Assembly: GCA_018882965.1 (NCBI GenBank)
Contig: VEQY01000004.1
Location: forward strand, 31,697 to 95,696
Reading direction: 5' to 3'
Length of the DNA stretch: 64,000 nucleotides
Origin: Mycobacterium sp.
Lineage (GTDB): Bacteria; Actinomycetota; Actinomycetes; Mycobacteriales; Mycobacteriaceae
Shown here: positions 1 to 12,429 of the stretch, piece after piece
Position numbering within the stretch: the stretch's first letter is position 1
Layout: each line of letters opens with the position of its first letter
Made by a program: the position numbers and the translations under genes
The notes under the pieces: model-generated
Told to the model about the DNA's origin: nothing
Databases searched by the model: none
The model's input: the letters and a program-made list of their open reading frames with translations, nothing else

Positions 1-203
1 TCGCGATCGTCGTAGTCGTGGTCGTGATCTGCATACCGCGGGTCGAACCGGCCGCGGTCGTAGCCGTCGTCGGCGAACCGATCACCGCGGCGGGAGTAGC
101 CGCGTCCGCGCCCGGGCTCCCGGCCGTCGTCGTAGTACTCGTCGTCGTAGTCATCCATCGGTGCCATGCCGAAGTAGGCCTTGACCTTATGCAGAGTGCT
201 CAT
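1..203 (-). CDS. sepF: SepF cell division protein, N-terminal part (cut by window edge)
   Basis: SepF bundles FtsZ filaments and tethers them to the membrane. Only the first 67 codons are here. The product starts [15 protein letters not shown], the conserved mycobacterial SepF N-terminus that forms the membrane-binding helix, and continues into an Asp/Tyr/Arg/Gly-rich linker ([11 protein letters not shown] and beyond). The C-terminal SepF fold lies outside the window. The ATG at 203 is preceded by AGAAGGG. It is the last visible gene of the dcw run, 91 bases after yggS, the order seen in M. tuberculosis (Rv2148c-Rv2147c). Identity rests on the N-terminus and position. Confidence 0.88.
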   Translation of the reverse strand, partial: MSTLHKVKAYFGMAPMDDYDDEYYDDGREPGRGRGYSRRGDRFADDGYDRGRFDPRYADHDHDYDDR

Positions 204-294
204 CCACGGGACCCTTCTGGAGCTGGACATCAGGTTCGGTTGGTAGCTGTGGTGACGTCGGTGTCAGTGATGAATTTGTGACTAGAGTGACTTC

Positions 295-1050
295 TCAGGG
301 AGACGGTAGAGGACGTTGGCCCATTAACGCCGTACCGACACGCACACACGTCGATCCGTGTCGCACGGCCGCTTCGAGATCGTCGGTCATCCCCGCCGAC
401 AGTTCGGTGGCGGCGGGGTGGGCCTGCAGGATTCGCCGATGTTCGCAGGCCAGGGCTGCGAAGGCGGTGTCGGGGTCCGCCCCGACGGGCGGGATCGCCA
501 TCAACCCGACCAGTCGCAGCGCGCCGGCTGCGGCGACCTGCGCGCACAACCGGTCCACCGCCCCCGGGTCGGTGATCGACACCCCGCCGCGCGTGGTGTC
601 GCCATCCAGGCTGACCTGAACGAAGACCCGCAGCGGCCCAGCGCGCCGCCGCTCCGCGAGGGCCTGCCCCGCAGCCCGGTCGAGGGCGGCGGCGACCTTG
701 GCGCTGTCGACGGAATGAACCGTATCCGCCCACTGCGCAATGCTTTTCGCCTTATTTCGCTGGATCTGGCCGACCATGTGCCAGCGGGCCCCGCCCTGCT
801 GGCCCTGTTCGGCGAGCAGGGCCTCGAACTGCTCGATCTTGGCCACCGCCTCCTGGTCGCGAGATTCCCCAAACGCGCGGCAGCCGAGTCGCCACAGCAC
901 CGCGACATCGCTGGCCGGAAAGAATTTCGTGACAGGCAGCAGCGCGATGTCCTCGACCCGGCGGCCAGCCGACTCCGCGGCACGGGCCAGTCGGGCCCGG
1001 GCGGCGGCCAGCCGGGCCGTCAGGTCGGACACCCTGTCCGGGGAGCTCAT
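295..1050 (-). CDS. yggS: YggS-family pyridoxal phosphate homeostasis protein
   Basis: A single-domain, fold-type III PLP-binding protein of the YggS/PLPBP family, which buffers PLP and has no settled catalytic activity. The PLP lysine is in LLPVTKFFPASD (about residue 42). The family motifs GESRDQE and WHMVGQIQRNKAK follow, and CVRVGTALMG near the end is the phosphate-binding segment. The ATG at 1050 overlaps the pgeF stop as ATGA, so I prefer it to the GTG three codons upstream. That gives 251 residues, normal for the family. It sits between pgeF and sepF, as in many actinobacterial dcw clusters, and is probably translated from the same message. Confidence 0.9.
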   Translation of the reverse strand: MSSPDRVSDLTARLAAARARLARAAESAGRRVEDIALLPVTKFFPASDVAVLWRLGCRAFGESRDQEAVAKIEQFEALLAEQGQQGGARWHMVGQIQRNKAKSIAQWADTVHSVDSAKVAAALDRAAGQALAERRRAGPLRVFVQVSLDGDTTRGGVSITDPGAVDRLCAQVAAAGALRLVGLMAIPPVGADPDTAFAALACEHRRILQAHPAATELSAGMTDDLEAAVRHGSTCVRVGTALMGQRPLPSP

Positions 1051-1805
1051 TGCATCCACACCAGGGAGGCGAGCCGGCCGGTGACGCCGTCTCGCCGGTG
1101 GCTGAAGAGGCCCTGATCAGCGACGGTGCAGCGCGGGTCGACATCGATGGCGCCCACGCCGGCCTCGGCGAGCTGGCGGGCCAGACCGGCCCGCAGATCC
1201 AGCGCCGGCGTGCCCCTCGCGGTCATGGTTCGGCTGCCCGGCAGCCGGGACTCGACGTCGGCGGCCATGTCCTCGGGAACCTCGTAGTTGGGCCCGCTGA
1301 CACACGGGCCCAGCAACACCGAGACGTCCCCGACCCGGGCGCCCGCATCAACCATCGCCGACAGCGTGCGCAGCGCGATGCCCGCAGCCGCCCCCACCCG
1401 GCCCGCGTGGGCCGCCCCCACCACACCCGCGCGGGAGTCGGCCATCAACACCGGCACACAGTCGGCGGTCACCACGACCAGCGCCAGCCGGGCTGCGGTG
1501 GTGACCAGGGCATCGGTTGCCTCCAGCGGTCCGGGCGGCGGTGCCTCGACCACGGCGACGTGATCGCCGTGGACCTGGTTCATCCACACCAGGCGGTCCT
1601 CGGACAGGCCGACCGCCGATGCCAGCCGGGACCGGTTGGCCCGGACCGCGGCCGGGTCATCACCGACGTGGTCACCGAGGTTGAAGGTGTCGAACGGAGG
1701 TGCCGAAACACCGCCGGCCCGCGTGGTTGTGACGCGGCGGACGCGCACGGTCACCGGGGCGGACCCAGGGCTGCTCGGGTCAGTGCCGCATGAACGGCGG
1801 CACAT
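1047..1805 (-). CDS. pgeF: PgeF/YfiH laccase-domain protein (peptidoglycan editing factor)
   Basis: Member of the multicopper-oxidase-like DUF152 family. In E. coli the relative YfiH/PgeF edits aberrant peptidoglycan precursors, and other members act as purine nucleoside enzymes. Family motifs visible are [39 protein letters not shown] and [12 protein letters not shown]; the His and Cys residues in these are the metal site. Start choice is uncertain. The ATG at 1805 overlaps the ftsZ stop by 26 bases, while a GTG at 1754 ([15 protein letters not shown]) would give a shorter protein of 235 residues. It is directly downstream of ftsZ and overlaps yggS by 4 bases. Confidence 0.88.
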   Translation of the reverse strand: MCRRSCGTDPSSPGSAPVTVRVRRVTTTRAGGVSAPPFDTFNLGDHVGDDPAAVRANRSRLASAVGLSEDRLVWMNQVHGDHVAVVEAPPPGPLEATDALVTTAARLALVVVTADCVPVLMADSRAGVVGAAHAGRVGAAAGIALRTLSAMVDAGARVGDVSVLLGPCVSGPNYEVPEDMAADVESRLPGSRTMTARGTPALDLRAGLARQLAEAGVGAIDVDPRCTVADQGLFSHRRDGVTGRLASLVWMQ

Positions 1806-2922
1806 CGACGTCGTCGTCGTCGTCCCCGAACGACGATGAGCCGTTGGTGTGGGAGGCGACCGATTCCAGCGGCTCGAGGGACTCGAAGAGCGAGGAGCTC
1901 AACTTGCCGGCCGCGCCGGGCGCGATGGCCTGGCCCGCCGCCGCGGCGGCGGTGACAACGGGCTTGCGGCCCCCGTTGTTGGCGTCGAATCCGGCCGCGA
2001 TCACCGTGACCCGAACCTCGTCGCCCAGCGAGTCGTCGATGACGGTGCCGAAGATGATGTTGGCCTCCGGGTGGGCGGCGTCCTGCACCAGCGAGGCGGC
2101 CTCGTTGATCTCGAACAGTCCCAGGTCGCTGCCACCGGCGATGGACATCAGCACCCCTTGGGCGCCCTCCATCGAGGCCTCCAGCAGTGGGGAGTTGATG
2201 GCGATCTCGGCGGCCTTGAGTGCCCGGCCGTCGCCGCGGGCCGAGCCGATCCCCATCAGCGCGGTGCCCGCGCCGCTCATGATGCCCTTGACGTCGGCGA
2301 AGTCGACGTTGATCAGTCCCGGGGTCGTGATCAGGTCGGTGATGCCCTGCACGCCGTTGAGCAGCACCTCGTCGGCACTGCGGAAGGCGTCCATTAACGA
2401 CACGCCCGCATCACCCATCTGCAGGAGCCGGTCGTTGGGGATCACGATCAGGGTGTCGCAGCTCTCGCGCAGCGAGGAGATGCCCGTCTCGGCCTGATTC
2501 GAACGTCGCTTGCCCTCGAAGGAGAACGGCCGCGTCACCACCCCGACGGTGAGCGCCCCCATCTTCCGGGCTATCGAGGCGACCACGGGCGCGCCGCCGG
2601 TGCCCGTGCCGCCGCCCTCGCCGGCGGTGACGAAAACCATGTCGGCGCCGCGCAGCAGCTCCTCGATCTCGTCCTTGGCGTCCTCGGCGGCCTTGCGGCC
2701 GACCTCGGGGTCGGCCCCGGCGCCCAGCCCGCGGGTGGAGTCTCGCCCGACATCGAGTTTCACGTCGGCGTCGCTCATCAGCAGGGCCTGGGCGTCGGTG
2801 TTGATCGCGATGAACTCGACACCCTTGAGGCCCTGTTCGATCATCCGGTTGACGGCGTTCACGCCGCCGCCGCCGATGCCAACGACCTTGATAACGGCGA
2901 GATAGTTGTGCGGGGGGGTCAT
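1780..2922 (-). CDS. ftsZ: Cell division GTPase FtsZ
   Basis: Tubulin-like GTPase that polymerises into the cytokinetic ring. The 380-residue product begins [15 protein letters not shown]. It carries the glycine-rich [13 protein letters not shown] (about 15-27), the tubulin signature GGGTGTG (103-109), and the T7-loop region. It ends in an acidic linker plus the DVDVPPFMR tail that binds FtsW, SepF and other partners in mycobacteria. The ATG at 2922 was chosen because it matches the family N-terminus and has GGAGGAA nine bases upstream; an ATG 23 codons further up adds an unconserved leader. It follows ftsQ after a 176-base gap, the longest gap inside the cluster, which suggests its own promoter. 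Confidence 0.98.
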   Translation of the reverse strand: MTPPHNYLAVIKVVGIGGGGVNAVNRMIEQGLKGVEFIAINTDAQALLMSDADVKLDVGRDSTRGLGAGADPEVGRKAAEDAKDEIEELLRGADMVFVTAGEGGGTGTGGAPVVASIARKMGALTVGVVTRPFSFEGKRRSNQAETGISSLRESCDTLIVIPNDRLLQMGDAGVSLMDAFRSADEVLLNGVQGITDLITTPGLINVDFADVKGIMSGAGTALMGIGSARGDGRALKAAEIAINSPLLEASMEGAQGVLMSIAGGSDLGLFEINEAASLVQDAAHPEANIIFGTVIDDSLGDEVRVTVIAAGFDANNGGRKPVVTAAAAAGQAIAPGAAGKLSSSLFESLEPLESVASHTNGSSSFGDDDDDVDVPPFMRH

Positions 2923-3098
2923 CGGTGTGGTCTTCCTCCGTGCTGGGGACTCCGGTTTGGCTCGACTCCCCTGGCAAACCCTCAACCTCAACCAGAGGCT
3001 TAGAGTTATGTCAAGTTGTGTCGCGCACCCCGAACGGTATGACCGTCGCGCGCCGGATTGGGGAGGCGCGCCGCGTGTCGCGCAGCTATTTCCGACTG
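2923..3098 (-). promoter_or_regulatory. ftsQ-ftsZ intergenic region with probable ftsZ promoter
   Basis: This 176-base gap is unusual in a cluster where most genes overlap. On the minus strand it contains a perfect TTGACA (3014 down to 3009), usable as a -35 box. The expected -10 position 17 bases further on is not a good TANNNT match, so the exact promoter is unclear. The ftsZ ribosome binding site GGAGGAA lies near the ATG. ftsZ is known to have its own promoters in mycobacteria; the assignment here is inference. Confidence 0.4.
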
Positions 3099-4102
3099 CT
3101 ATTTGACTGTCGGCAGATCGGGTGTCGACACGTCATAGACCCGACCCGGCTGGGTCAGCAACGCGGCGAGCTTCTCGGCCTTCTCCGCCGTCCGGTCGGT
3201 CGTTCCCCACACCACCGAGCGGCCGTCGGTCAGCGTCAGGGTCACCGACGCCAGCGTCGGCGCAGACACCCGGCTCACCTGTGCGGCCACCTCGGGGCGC
3301 AGTGCCGTCATCACCTCCAGCACCGCGAGGGTGGCCGGGTCGGTCGGACCTGGGTCCTCCACATCGATGTAGGGCAGTCCCGGCGGGGGCGGCGCGGTCG
3401 CGAAATCCACCCCGTCACGGTCGAACAGGTGCGGGCCGTCCGGAAAGTCCTTGACCACCATCGGCACCCGTTCGACGACGGTGATCCGCAGCGTCGAGGG
3501 GTACTCGCGCTGAACTCGCGCGCTGGCGACCCGGCGGATACCCGCCACCCGGTCCGCGACCGCGCCGGTGTCGATCTGCAGCAGCGGGGTGCCCAGGCGA
3601 ACCTGGGCGGCCTCGACGACCTCCTCGCGGCTGACCGCGCCGATGCCCGTGACGACGACCGACCGCGCCGACATCACCGGCGTGAAGTACAGCATCAGCC
3701 CCAGTGCGAGCCCGACCGCTGCCACCACGACCAGCCAGATCACCGTTTTGAGGCCCCGCACGGACCGAATACTCAGGCGCCCCGGCGGCTCGGCGGCCTC
3801 GCCGCGCACCCGGCGCTGCGCCTCCCGGCGGGCCTCCTCGATCGCGATCGCCCGCTCCTGCACCGTGCGGCGCTGAAGTGCGCGGCGCTCGGCGCGTTCC
3901 CGACGGGCACGCCGGCGCGGACCCTCGGCGTCTGGTTCGGGATCCTGCACGGGTTCGGCAGCCTGCGCGGCCGGCTCGGCCGGTTCGCCGAGTCCGGCGT
4001 CCGTCGGCGCCTCGCCGGCGTCTGCGGTCGACGGCTCGACCTCGACAGGCTCAGGAGGCTCGACAGGCTCAAGAGGCTCGGGGGGTCCGGGGGAATCCGA
4101 AG

Positions 4103-4106
<4 letters not shown>
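3099..4106 (-). CDS. ftsQ: Divisome protein FtsQ
   Basis: Bitopic divisome scaffold that recruits FtsL/FtsB-type partners. The N-terminal cytoplasmic region is long, about 115 residues: first acidic and proline-rich ([16 protein letters not shown] and similar), then strongly basic (about 63-102). One membrane helix follows at about 121-140 ([16 protein letters not shown]), then a POTRA domain (about 145-213) and the FtsQ beta domain. A GTG at 4106 overlaps the murC stop as GTGA, which fixes the start. The acidic tract is encoded by imperfect tandem GGCTCGACA/GGCTCAGGA-type units around 4030-4085. The 335-residue length is close to mycobacterial FtsQ. Confidence 0.95.
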
Positions 4107-5580
<1,474 letters not shown>

Positions 5581-5584
<4 letters not shown>

Positions 5585-6723
5585 TGCCGGACCCGATCGG
5601 CCCGCGCGGCGCCGGCGACCTCGATGACGACCTGGGCCACCCGACGGGCAGCATCGCGATGGCCGGCGCGCGCCGCCGCCGCGGTCATGGATCTCAGACG
5701 CGGGGCGTCGGCGAGGATCCGCACAACCTCGTTCGCGACGTATCCCGGTGTCAGGTCGGTGTCGGACACCAGCACGCCCCCGCCCGCGCGCACCACGGGC
5801 AGGGCGTTGAGTCGCTGCTCACCGTTACCGATCGGCAGCGGCACGTACACGGCCGGCAACCCGACGGCGGACACCTCGGCGACGGTCATCGCACCCGACC
5901 GGCAGATCGCCAGATCCGCCGCGGCATAAGCGAGGTCCATCCGATCCAGGTAGGGCACCGCCACGTAGGGCGGGTCGCCCGGTCGGGCCGGGGGCAGCTG
6001 AAGGGTGTTCTTCGGGCCGTGGGCGTGCAGCACGGAGATCCCCGCCGCGGCCAGCCCCGCGGCGGCGGCCGACACGGCTCGATTGATCGAGACCGCCCCC
6101 TGCGAGCCGCCGAACACCAGCAGAACCGTGGCGTCGTCACCGAAACCGAAGTGGTCGCGCGCCTGCGAACGCAGCGCCGACCGGTCCAGCCCGGTGATCG
6201 ACGCCCGCAGTGGCATGCCCACCACCTCGGCGTCGGGCAACCCGCTGCCGGCCACCGCCGCGAGCACCCGGCGAGCCATCCGGGCGCCGACCCGGTTGGC
6301 GAGTCCTGCTCGGGCGTTGGCCTCGTGCACGACGACGGGTACCCCGCGACGGCGCCGCAGTCCCGGCTGCGCGGCGAGGTAGGCCGGCAGGGCCACATAA
6401 CCCCCGAACCCGACGACGACGTCGGCTTGTACGCGGTCGAGCACGGCGCGGGTCTGGCGTACGGCTTTGCCGATACGCCACGGCAGGCGCACCAGATCGC
6501 CGGAGATCCTGCGGGGCAGCGGCACCGCGGTCACCAGCTCGAGCGGGTACCCGCGGTCGGGAACCAGCCGGGTCTCCAGCCCACGCGCGGTGCCCAGTGC
6601 GGTGATGCGGATCCCCGGGTGGAGCGCCGTGAGGGCGTCAGCGACCGCCAGCGCGGGTTCGACATGGCCGGCGGTGCCACCGCCGGCCAGGACGACCGAC
6701 AGGGTCTCGCCCGAGATGCTCAC
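5581..6723 (-). CDS. murG: Lipid II synthase MurG (UDP-GlcNAc transferase)
   Basis: GT28-family, membrane-associated glycosyltransferase that adds GlcNAc to lipid I to make lipid II. Residues [20 protein letters not shown] near the N-terminus form the G-loop with its catalytic-region histidine. [15 protein letters not shown] is the conserved acceptor-side motif, FGGSQGA the second G-loop, and [12 protein letters not shown] with [13 protein letters not shown] the UDP-GlcNAc binding part. The product has 380 residues, as expected. GTG at 6723 overlaps the ftsW stop (GTGA). The substrate comes from MraY and the product goes to FtsW/FtsI. Confidence 0.97.
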
Positions 6724-8378
6724 CCGTAATGCTGGCCTTCCAGTGTGCGGGGCCGACGCGCCCGGCCGGTCCCCTGCGCGGCGCGGCCCTGCGCCGCGTC
6801 GCTACGCCTCGGTTTGGAGGCGCCTCCATGATGCCCTGACCGGCCCCGGGCTTGCTGAGCCGTCCCGGCTTTGGGTGTGGGCTGGCGCCGGCGCGCAGAC
6901 TCCCCGGACTTCGCGCCCTTTGCGCCCTTTGCGCCCTTTGCGGCCTTCCCGGCTCTGCCGGCATGGCCGGTCCTGGCGGCCCGCTTGCCCGTCGCGACCT
7001 GTTCGGCCGGCGACTGGGGGCGGGAGCGCAGCCGATCGCGCAGGGCCTCGACCCGGGTCGGCACGTAGGACTCCGGCAGCGGCAGCCGAAGCAGGCGGTT
7101 CACCCGGTCGCCGCGGCCGGCCCGCAGCGACGCCACCGCGTCGGGCTCGTGGCGCGCAGCATTGGCCATCAGGCCGACGATGAACAAGGTTGTCGCCGTT
7201 GAGGTTCCACCCGCCGAGATCAGCGGCAGCTGGATCCCGGTCACGGGCAGCAGACCGATCACATAGCCGACGTTGATGAACACCTGGCCGATCAGCCACG
7301 CCGTCGCGGTGGCGGTCAGCAGCCGAAGGAACGGGTCTGCCGAACGTTTGGCGATGCGCATGCCGGTGTAGCCCAGCAGGCCGAACAGCGCCAGCAGACC
7401 GAAGGCTCCGATGAAGCCGAGTTCCTCCCCGATGATCGCGAAGATGAAGTCGTTGTGGGCGTTGGGCAGGTAGTTCCACTTGGCGGTGCCCTGTCCCAGG
7501 CCGTCTCCGAAGACACCCCCGTTGGCCAGCGCGAACTTGGCCTGTCTGGCCTGATAGCCCGAGCCCTGCGCATCGGCGTTGGGATCCAGCCAGGACCGCA
7601 CCCGTTCGGAGCGGTACCCCTCAGCGATGATGAGCACCACCGCCGCTGACACCGCCGCGAGCAACGAACTGACGAAGACCTTCAGCGGCAGACCCGCGAA
7701 CCACAGCAGAGCCAGCAGGATGATGCCCAGCGACACGGTCTGACCGAGGTCGGGCTGGGCCACGATGAGCGTGAGCGCGATGACCGCGGCGGGGATTAGC
7801 GGGATGAGCATCTCCCGCAGAGTCGCCCGCTCCATGCGCCGAGCCGCCAGCAGGTGAGACCCCCACACGATGAACGCGATCTTGGTCAGCTCCGAGGGCT
7901 GCATGGAGAACCCCCCGAACACGAACCAGCCCCGGGTGCCATTGGACTCACGGCCGATTCCAGGGATGAGCACCAGCACCAACAGGACAACAGTGACCGC
8001 GAACGCGAAAAACGCCGTGCGGCGCATGAACCAGACCGGTAACCGAAGCGCGAACCAGCAGCCGAACAGGCCGACGATCACCCACAGCACCTGCCGCACG
8101 AAGATGGTCCACGGCGACCCGTCGCGGTCATAGGAGTGCACGCCGGAGGCCGACAGCACCATGATCAGACCAAGCGTGGTGAGCAGGGTGGCGATCGCGA
8201 TCATCAGGTGGAACGACGTCATCGGGCGGGCCAGCCAGGCGCCGAAGCGCCGATGCGGCCGGATCTTCGCCGCTGCCGGGCCGGACGGCGCGTCGGGGTC
8301 CTGCGGGCCGCGGTTCGCGAGCCGCTGCCCGAGCCGACTGCGCAGCCCGCCGGTGAGGCGTGTGAGCACCGTGGTCAC
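6720..8378 (-). CDS. ftsW: SEDS peptidoglycan glycosyltransferase FtsW
   Basis: Polytopic SEDS-family protein that polymerises septal lipid II together with FtsI. About ten hydrophobic segments lie between residues 55 and 410. SEDS landmarks are [13 protein letters not shown], the [12 protein letters not shown] loop region, [29 protein letters not shown] and [10 protein letters not shown]. The cytoplasmic C-tail (about residues 430-552) is long and very basic, with a Lys-Gly-Ala repeat coded by a 9-base tandem repeat. In M. tuberculosis the FtsW tail contacts FtsZ; this tail differs in composition and may be free to vary. The start lies four bases after the murD stop. At 552 residues it is slightly longer than the M. 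tuberculosis protein. Confidence 0.96.
   Translation of the reverse strand: MTTVLTRLTGGLRSRLGQRLANRGPQDPDAPSGPAAAKIRPHRRFGAWLARPMTSFHLMIAIATLLTTLGLIMVLSASGVHSYDRDGSPWTIFVRQVLWVIVGLFGCWFALRLPVWFMRRTAFFAFAVTVVLLVLVLIPGIGRESNGTRGWFVFGGFSMQPSELTKIAFIVWGSHLLAARRMERATLREMLIPLIPAAVIALTLIVAQPDLGQTVSLGIILLALLWFAGLPLKVFVSSLLAAVSAAVVLIIAEGYRSERVRSWLDPNADAQGSGYQARQAKFALANGGVFGDGLGQGTAKWNYLPNAHNDFIFAIIGEELGFIGAFGLLALFGLLGYTGMRIAKRSADPFLRLLTATATAWLIGQVFINVGYVIGLLPVTGIQLPLISAGGTSTATTLFIVGLMANAARHEPDAVASLRAGRGDRVNRLLRLPLPESYVPTRVEALRDRLRSRPQSPAEQVATGKRAARTGHAGRAGKAAKGAKGAKGAKSGESARRRQPTPKAGTAQQARGRSGHHGGASKPRRSDAAQGRAAQGTGRARRPRTLEGQHYG
6915..6941. repeat. 9-base tandem repeat (GCCCTTTGC) x3 in the ftsW tail
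   Basis: Three perfect copies of GCCCTTTGC, flanked by partial copies. On the coding (minus) strand they encode the Lys-Gly-Ala repeat of the FtsW cytoplasmic tail. The length is a multiple of three, so unit gain or loss keeps the frame. Confidence 0.85.
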
Positions 8379-8382
8379 GGCC

Positions 8383-9861
8383 CTACCCGGCCGTGGCGCG
8401 AACCGCCGCGGCGAAGGCGTCGCCGCGGTCGGAATACCCGGCGAACTGGTCGAACGACGCCGCTGCCGGGGCCAGCAGCACGGTGTCGCCCGGACTGGCC
8501 AGGCCGGCCGCCGCGCCGACCGCCGCCGCCATCACCGCCCAGCCGGAGCCGCTGACCTGGACAAATCCGCGAGGTTCAGTTCGCCCGCTCGAAACACCCG
8601 ACCCATCTGTCTCAGACACCCCAGCATCCTCTCGCGTCACAACGTGGATGACCGGGACATCGGTGGCGTGTCGCGATAACGCCTCGGCGAATGCCGCCCG
8701 GTCACGCCCGATCAGGACGACGCCGGCGAGTCGCCCGGCGACCCGGGCCACCGTGTCTGCGACCGCCGCCCCCTTCAGCAGACCGCCGGCGACCCACACC
8801 ACCCGCGGATAGGCCAGGATCGACGCCTCCGCGGCGTGCGGATTCGTGGCCTTGGAATCGTCGACGTACCGCACGCCGCCGATCACCGCGATCGGCTCCG
8901 CCCGGTGCCTGCCGACCTGAAATCCGGCCAGGGCGGCGGCGATCGCCGCGGGCCGGACGTCCGCCGTGCGGGCCAGCGCCGCCGCGCCCAGCGCGTCGAG
9001 CACCCCGACCGGACCCGGGACGGGGATCGACGCCGCCGGGGCCAGGGCGAGTGAGTCCGCGAACGCGCGGTCGACCAGGATGCCCTCGCGCACCCCGAAC
9101 TCCCCCGGGCCAGGCTCGCCGAGCCGGAATCCGGCCTTGACCGGCGCCGGCGCCTCGGCCAGCAGTGCGGCGGCCGGCGGATCGTCCAGCCCCGCCACCG
9201 CCACCCGACCGCTCAGGGCACGAGCCTTCGCGGCGGCGTAGGCCGCGAAACTGCCGTGCCAGTCGAGATGATCCTCGGCCACGTTGAGCACCGCGCCGGC
9301 GTCCGGACGCAGCGAGGGCGCCCAGTACAGCTGGAAACTCGACACCTCCACCGCCAGCAACTCCGCAGGCTGCGTCAAGACCTCGATGACCGGCTCGCCG
9401 ATGTTGCCGCAGAGCAGTGCCGCGCGACCGTCGGCGATCAGCATCGCGTGCAGCATGGATGTCGTGGTGGTCTTGCCGTTGGTCCCGGTGACCACCAACC
9501 ACCGGCGCGGCGGTCCGTAGTGGCCGGCGACATCAAGGCGCCACGCGAGTTCCACATCACCCCAGATCGGGACACCGCTCGCCGCGGCCGCGACCAGAAC
9601 CGGAGCGGTCGGCGGGAAGCCCGGACTGGTGATCACCAGGTCGTAGTCGCCGGCACCGGCCGCCGCGACGGATGTCGCCACCGTGGCGACACCACGATCG
9701 GCGAGCTCCTGCCGCGCCGCGGCGTCGTCGTCGCAGACCCGCACCGACACGTCGAAGGACGCCAGAGCCGCGACGACCGCACGTCCGGTGATCCCGGCGC
9801 CCGTCACCAGAATCCGTGATCCCGGCGCCAACGGCGCAAGCTCGGCAGCCACCTCAGTCAC
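8383..9861 (-). CDS. murD: UDP-N-acetylmuramoyl-L-alanine--D-glutamate ligase MurD
   Basis: Cytoplasmic Mur ligase adding D-Glu, the second stem residue. The N-terminal dinucleotide-like fold starts [14 protein letters not shown]. The P-loop is [17 protein letters not shown], followed by [26 protein letters not shown] and the C-terminal [20 protein letters not shown], all MurD hallmarks. GTG at 9861 ([14 protein letters not shown]) overlaps the mraY stop by 8 bases and gives 492 residues. A longer frame up to 9909 would run 56 bases into mraY with no conserved residues, so I did not use it. A variable insertion of about 25 residues lies before the last motif, also a variable spot in relatives. 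Confidence 0.97.
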   Translation of the reverse strand: MTEVAAELAPLAPGSRILVTGAGITGRAVVAALASFDVSVRVCDDDAAARQELADRGVATVATSVAAAGAGDYDLVITSPGFPPTAPVLVAAAASGVPIWGDVELAWRLDVAGHYGPPRRWLVVTGTNGKTTTTSMLHAMLIADGRAALLCGNIGEPVIEVLTQPAELLAVEVSSFQLYWAPSLRPDAGAVLNVAEDHLDWHGSFAAYAAAKARALSGRVAVAGLDDPPAAALLAEAPAPVKAGFRLGEPGPGEFGVREGILVDRAFADSLALAPAASIPVPGPVGVLDALGAAALARTADVRPAAIAAALAGFQVGRHRAEPIAVIGGVRYVDDSKATNPHAAEASILAYPRVVWVAGGLLKGAAVADTVARVAGRLAGVVLIGRDRAAFAEALSRHATDVPVIHVVTREDAGVSETDGSGVSSGRTEPRGFVQVSGSGWAVMAAAVGAAAGLASPGDTVLLAPAAASFDQFAGYSDRGDAFAAAVRATAG

Positions 9862-10933
9862 CGACGGCCGACAACCATTCGCTGTAGAACAGCGAGACTC
9901 CAAGACCACAGGCGATGGCAGTCAGTAACCAGAAGCGAACGATGACGGTGGTCTCCGCCCAGCCCTGCAGTTCGAAGTGATGGTGGAACGGTGCCATCCG
10001 AAAGACCCGGCGCCCGGTAGTGCGAAACGCCAGGATCTGGATCACGACCGAGCTGACCTCGGCGACGAAGAGTGCCCCGAGTACGACCGCGAGGACTTCG
10101 GTGCGACTGGTCACCGACAGCCCCGCGATGATGCCGCCCAGCGCCAGCGATCCGGTGTCGCCCATGAAGATTCGGGCCGGTGCGGCGTTCCACCAGAGGA
10201 ACCCGATGCAGGCGCCTGCCGTCGCCGCGGCGATCAGTGCCAGGTCCAGCGGGTCGCGCACGTTGTAACAGCCGAGTCCGGGTGCGGTCGAGCAGGCGTT
10301 GCGGAACTGCCAGAAGGTGATGAGGACGTACGCCGCGCTGACCATTGCCATGCTGCCGGCCGCCAGCCCGTCAAGACCGTCGGTGAAATTCACCGCGTTC
10401 GACCACGCACTGACGATCAGGACCACGAAGAGTACGAACAGCAGGGGCCCAAGCGTGACCGTCGCGATCTCCCGCACGTAGGAGAGCTGATTGCTGGCCG
10501 GTGTGAGGCCGTCGGCGTTGGCGAACCGCAGTGCGAGGATCGCGAACACCGCCGCGGGGATGACCTGACCCAGGGTCTTGGCGGTCTTGTTCAGACCAAG
10601 GTTGCGGGATCGGCGGATTTTGATGAGGTCGTCGACGAAGCCCACGGCACCCAGGGCGGTGGCCAGCCCGAGTACGAGCAGACCTGACGCCGAGGGGCCG
10701 TCCCCATCCAGCGCCAGACCGACGAGGTGGGCACCGAGGTAGCCCGCCCAGATTCCGGCCAGGATGGCCACCCCGCCCATCGAGGGTGTGCCGCGCTTGG
10801 TCTGGTGGCTGGGCGGACCGTCCTCCCGGATCTCCTGGCCGAAACCCTGACGGGTGAAAAGCCGGATCAGCGAGGGCGTCATCAGAATGGCGACGGCCAG
10901 TGACATGCCGACCGCGACGAGAATCAGCCTCAC
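9854..10933 (-). CDS. mraY: Phospho-MurNAc-pentapeptide transferase MraY
   Basis: Polytopic membrane enzyme that transfers phospho-MurNAc-pentapeptide to undecaprenyl phosphate, making lipid I. Signature regions are [12 protein letters not shown] (about 44-55, the family DH/KRGTPTMGG segment), [19 protein letters not shown] with the catalytic aspartates, [24 protein letters not shown] and [12 protein letters not shown]. The 359-residue length matches M. tuberculosis MraY. GTG at 10933 overlaps the murF stop as GTGA. It lies between the precursor ligases and ftsW/murG, in line with pathway order. Confidence 0.98.
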   Translation of the reverse strand: MRLILVAVGMSLAVAILMTPSLIRLFTRQGFGQEIREDGPPSHQTKRGTPSMGGVAILAGIWAGYLGAHLVGLALDGDGPSASGLLVLGLATALGAVGFVDDLIKIRRSRNLGLNKTAKTLGQVIPAAVFAILALRFANADGLTPASNQLSYVREIATVTLGPLLFVLFVVLIVSAWSNAVNFTDGLDGLAAGSMAMVSAAYVLITFWQFRNACSTAPGLGCYNVRDPLDLALIAAATAGACIGFLWWNAAPARIFMGDTGSLALGGIIAGLSVTSRTEVLAVVLGALFVAEVSSVVIQILAFRTTGRRVFRMAPFHHHFELQGWAETTVIVRFWLLTAIACGLGVSLFYSEWLSAVGD

Positions 10934-12429
10934 CGGTCCGCGTCTCCCTGCCGGTGGTCGCCGTCGGTGGCCAGCGACTCGGCGAGGACTCCCAGGCCGA
11001 CCGCGTTCGACGCCTTCACCAGCACCACGTCACCGGGTCCCAGCTCGGCGCGCAGCAGATCCAGCGCAGCGGCGATGTCGGCGACCATGGTCGACTCCGA
11101 TCCCCAGGAACCCTCCATCACCGCCCCGTGGTGCATGGCACTGGCGGGCCTCCCTGTTCCGACGACGACGAGCCGACTGATATCTAAGCGCACCGCCAGC
11201 CGGCCGATCCGGTCGTGCTCGAGGATCGACTCCTCGCCGAGTTCACCCATCTCGCCCAGCACCGCCCAGCTGCGCGCCTGCCGGCGCTCCGCCATGACCG
11301 CCAGCGCCTGCAGCCCGGCACGCATGGAGTCCGGATTGGCGTTGTAGGCGTCGTTGACGACGGTGACGCCGTCGGCTCGGGTCAGGACTTCCATCCGGTG
11401 GCGGGACGCGGGCGCCGCTCCCGCCAGTGCCGTCGCCACCTGATCCACCGTCGCCCCGCACTCCAGCGCCACCGCTGCAGCACACAGCGCGTTACCCACC
11501 TGATGGGCACCGTGCACGGCCAGCGCCACCTCGGCCGAACCGATGGGTGTGCGCAGAGTGAAGCTCGGACGGGCCAGCGCATCGAGCTTGACGTCCGCCG
11601 CGCGCACATCGGCGTTCGGCGCGCACCCGGCGGTCACCACCCGCGCCCGGGTCTGCCCCGCCATCGCGGCCACGATCGGGTCATCGATGTTGAGGACGGT
11701 CACGCCCGTTTGCGGAACTGCCTGGACCAGTTCGGCTTTCGTTTTGGCGATATTCTCGCGCGACCCGAACTCACCGAGGTGCGCGGTGCCCACATTGAGC
11801 ACGACCGCGATAGCCGGTGGCGCAATGGAAGCCAATGCGGCGATATTGCCGGGATGGCGCGCCGACATCTCCAGCACCAGGAAGTCTGTGTCGGTGGTGG
11901 CCTGCAGCACCGTCCACGGCAAGCCCAGCTCGTTATTGAAGGAACCGGGCGGCGCCACCACCTCGCCGAGCGGCCGCAGTACCGCCGCGATCAGATCCTT
12001 GGTGGAGGTCTTGCCCGACGATCCGGTGATCCCGATGATGCGCAGACCGCCGGCGACGAGCTCGGCGGCCACCGCGGCGGCGAGTCTGGCCAGCGCGGCC
12101 AGCACGGCGGCCGCCGACCCGTCTGTGTCGTGTTCGAGCAGCCCCGCCCGGTCATCCGGCGCCATCGCGGGCGGGACGATGATCGCCGGGACCCCGGTCG
12201 GGCGGGCGGCAAGCACGGCGACCGCACCGGCCGCCACCGCGGCGTGGGTGAAGTCGTGGCCGTCAACACGAGCCCCCGGCAGCGCGACGAAAAGCCCGCC
12301 GGGTGTCACCTTCCGGGAGTCGAACTCAACGGTTCCGCGAACGCGGAGCACGCCCACGTCGGCGGCATCGACGTCGGCGAGCCGACCCCCGACGATGTCG
12401 GCGATCTGGGCCAGCGTCAGATCGATCAC
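10930..12429 (-). CDS. murF: UDP-MurNAc-tripeptide--D-Ala-D-Ala ligase MurF
   Basis: Adds D-Ala-D-Ala to UDP-MurNAc-tripeptide, completing the soluble precursor. Starts [15 protein letters not shown]. The P-loop is [16 protein letters not shown], the form with K in place of N typical of MurF. Later motifs are [55 protein letters not shown] and [14 protein letters not shown] at 12429 overlaps the murE stop as GTGA. The 499-residue length is normal. Acts after MurE and before MraY, its immediate neighbours. Confidence 0.98.
   Translation of the reverse strand: MIDLTLAQIADIVGGRLADVDAADVGVLRVRGTVEFDSRKVTPGGLFVALPGARVDGHDFTHAAVAAGAVAVLAARPTGVPAIIVPPAMAPDDRAGLLEHDTDGSAAAVLAALARLAAAVAAELVAGGLRIIGITGSSGKTSTKDLIAAVLRPLGEVVAPPGSFNNELGLPWTVLQATTDTDFLVLEMSARHPGNIAALASIAPPAIAVVLNVGTAHLGEFGSRENIAKTKAELVQAVPQTGVTVLNIDDPIVAAMAGQTRARVVTAGCAPNADVRAADVKLDALARPSFTLRTPIGSAEVALAVHGAHQVGNALCAAAVALECGATVDQVATALAGAAPASRHRMEVLTRADGVTVVNDAYNANPDSMRAGLQALAVMAERRQARSWAVLGEMGELGEESILEHDRIGRLAVRLDISRLVVVGTGRPASAMHHGAVMEGSWGSESTMVADIAAALDLLRAELGPGDVVLVKASNAVGLGVLAESLATDGDHRQGDADR

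Noticed and set aside
1..140. Short GTCGTAGTC-like repeats at the window start, considered as a CRISPR or satellite
   Set aside because: They are Asp/Tyr codon runs of the SepF linker, with no constant repeat length or spacers.
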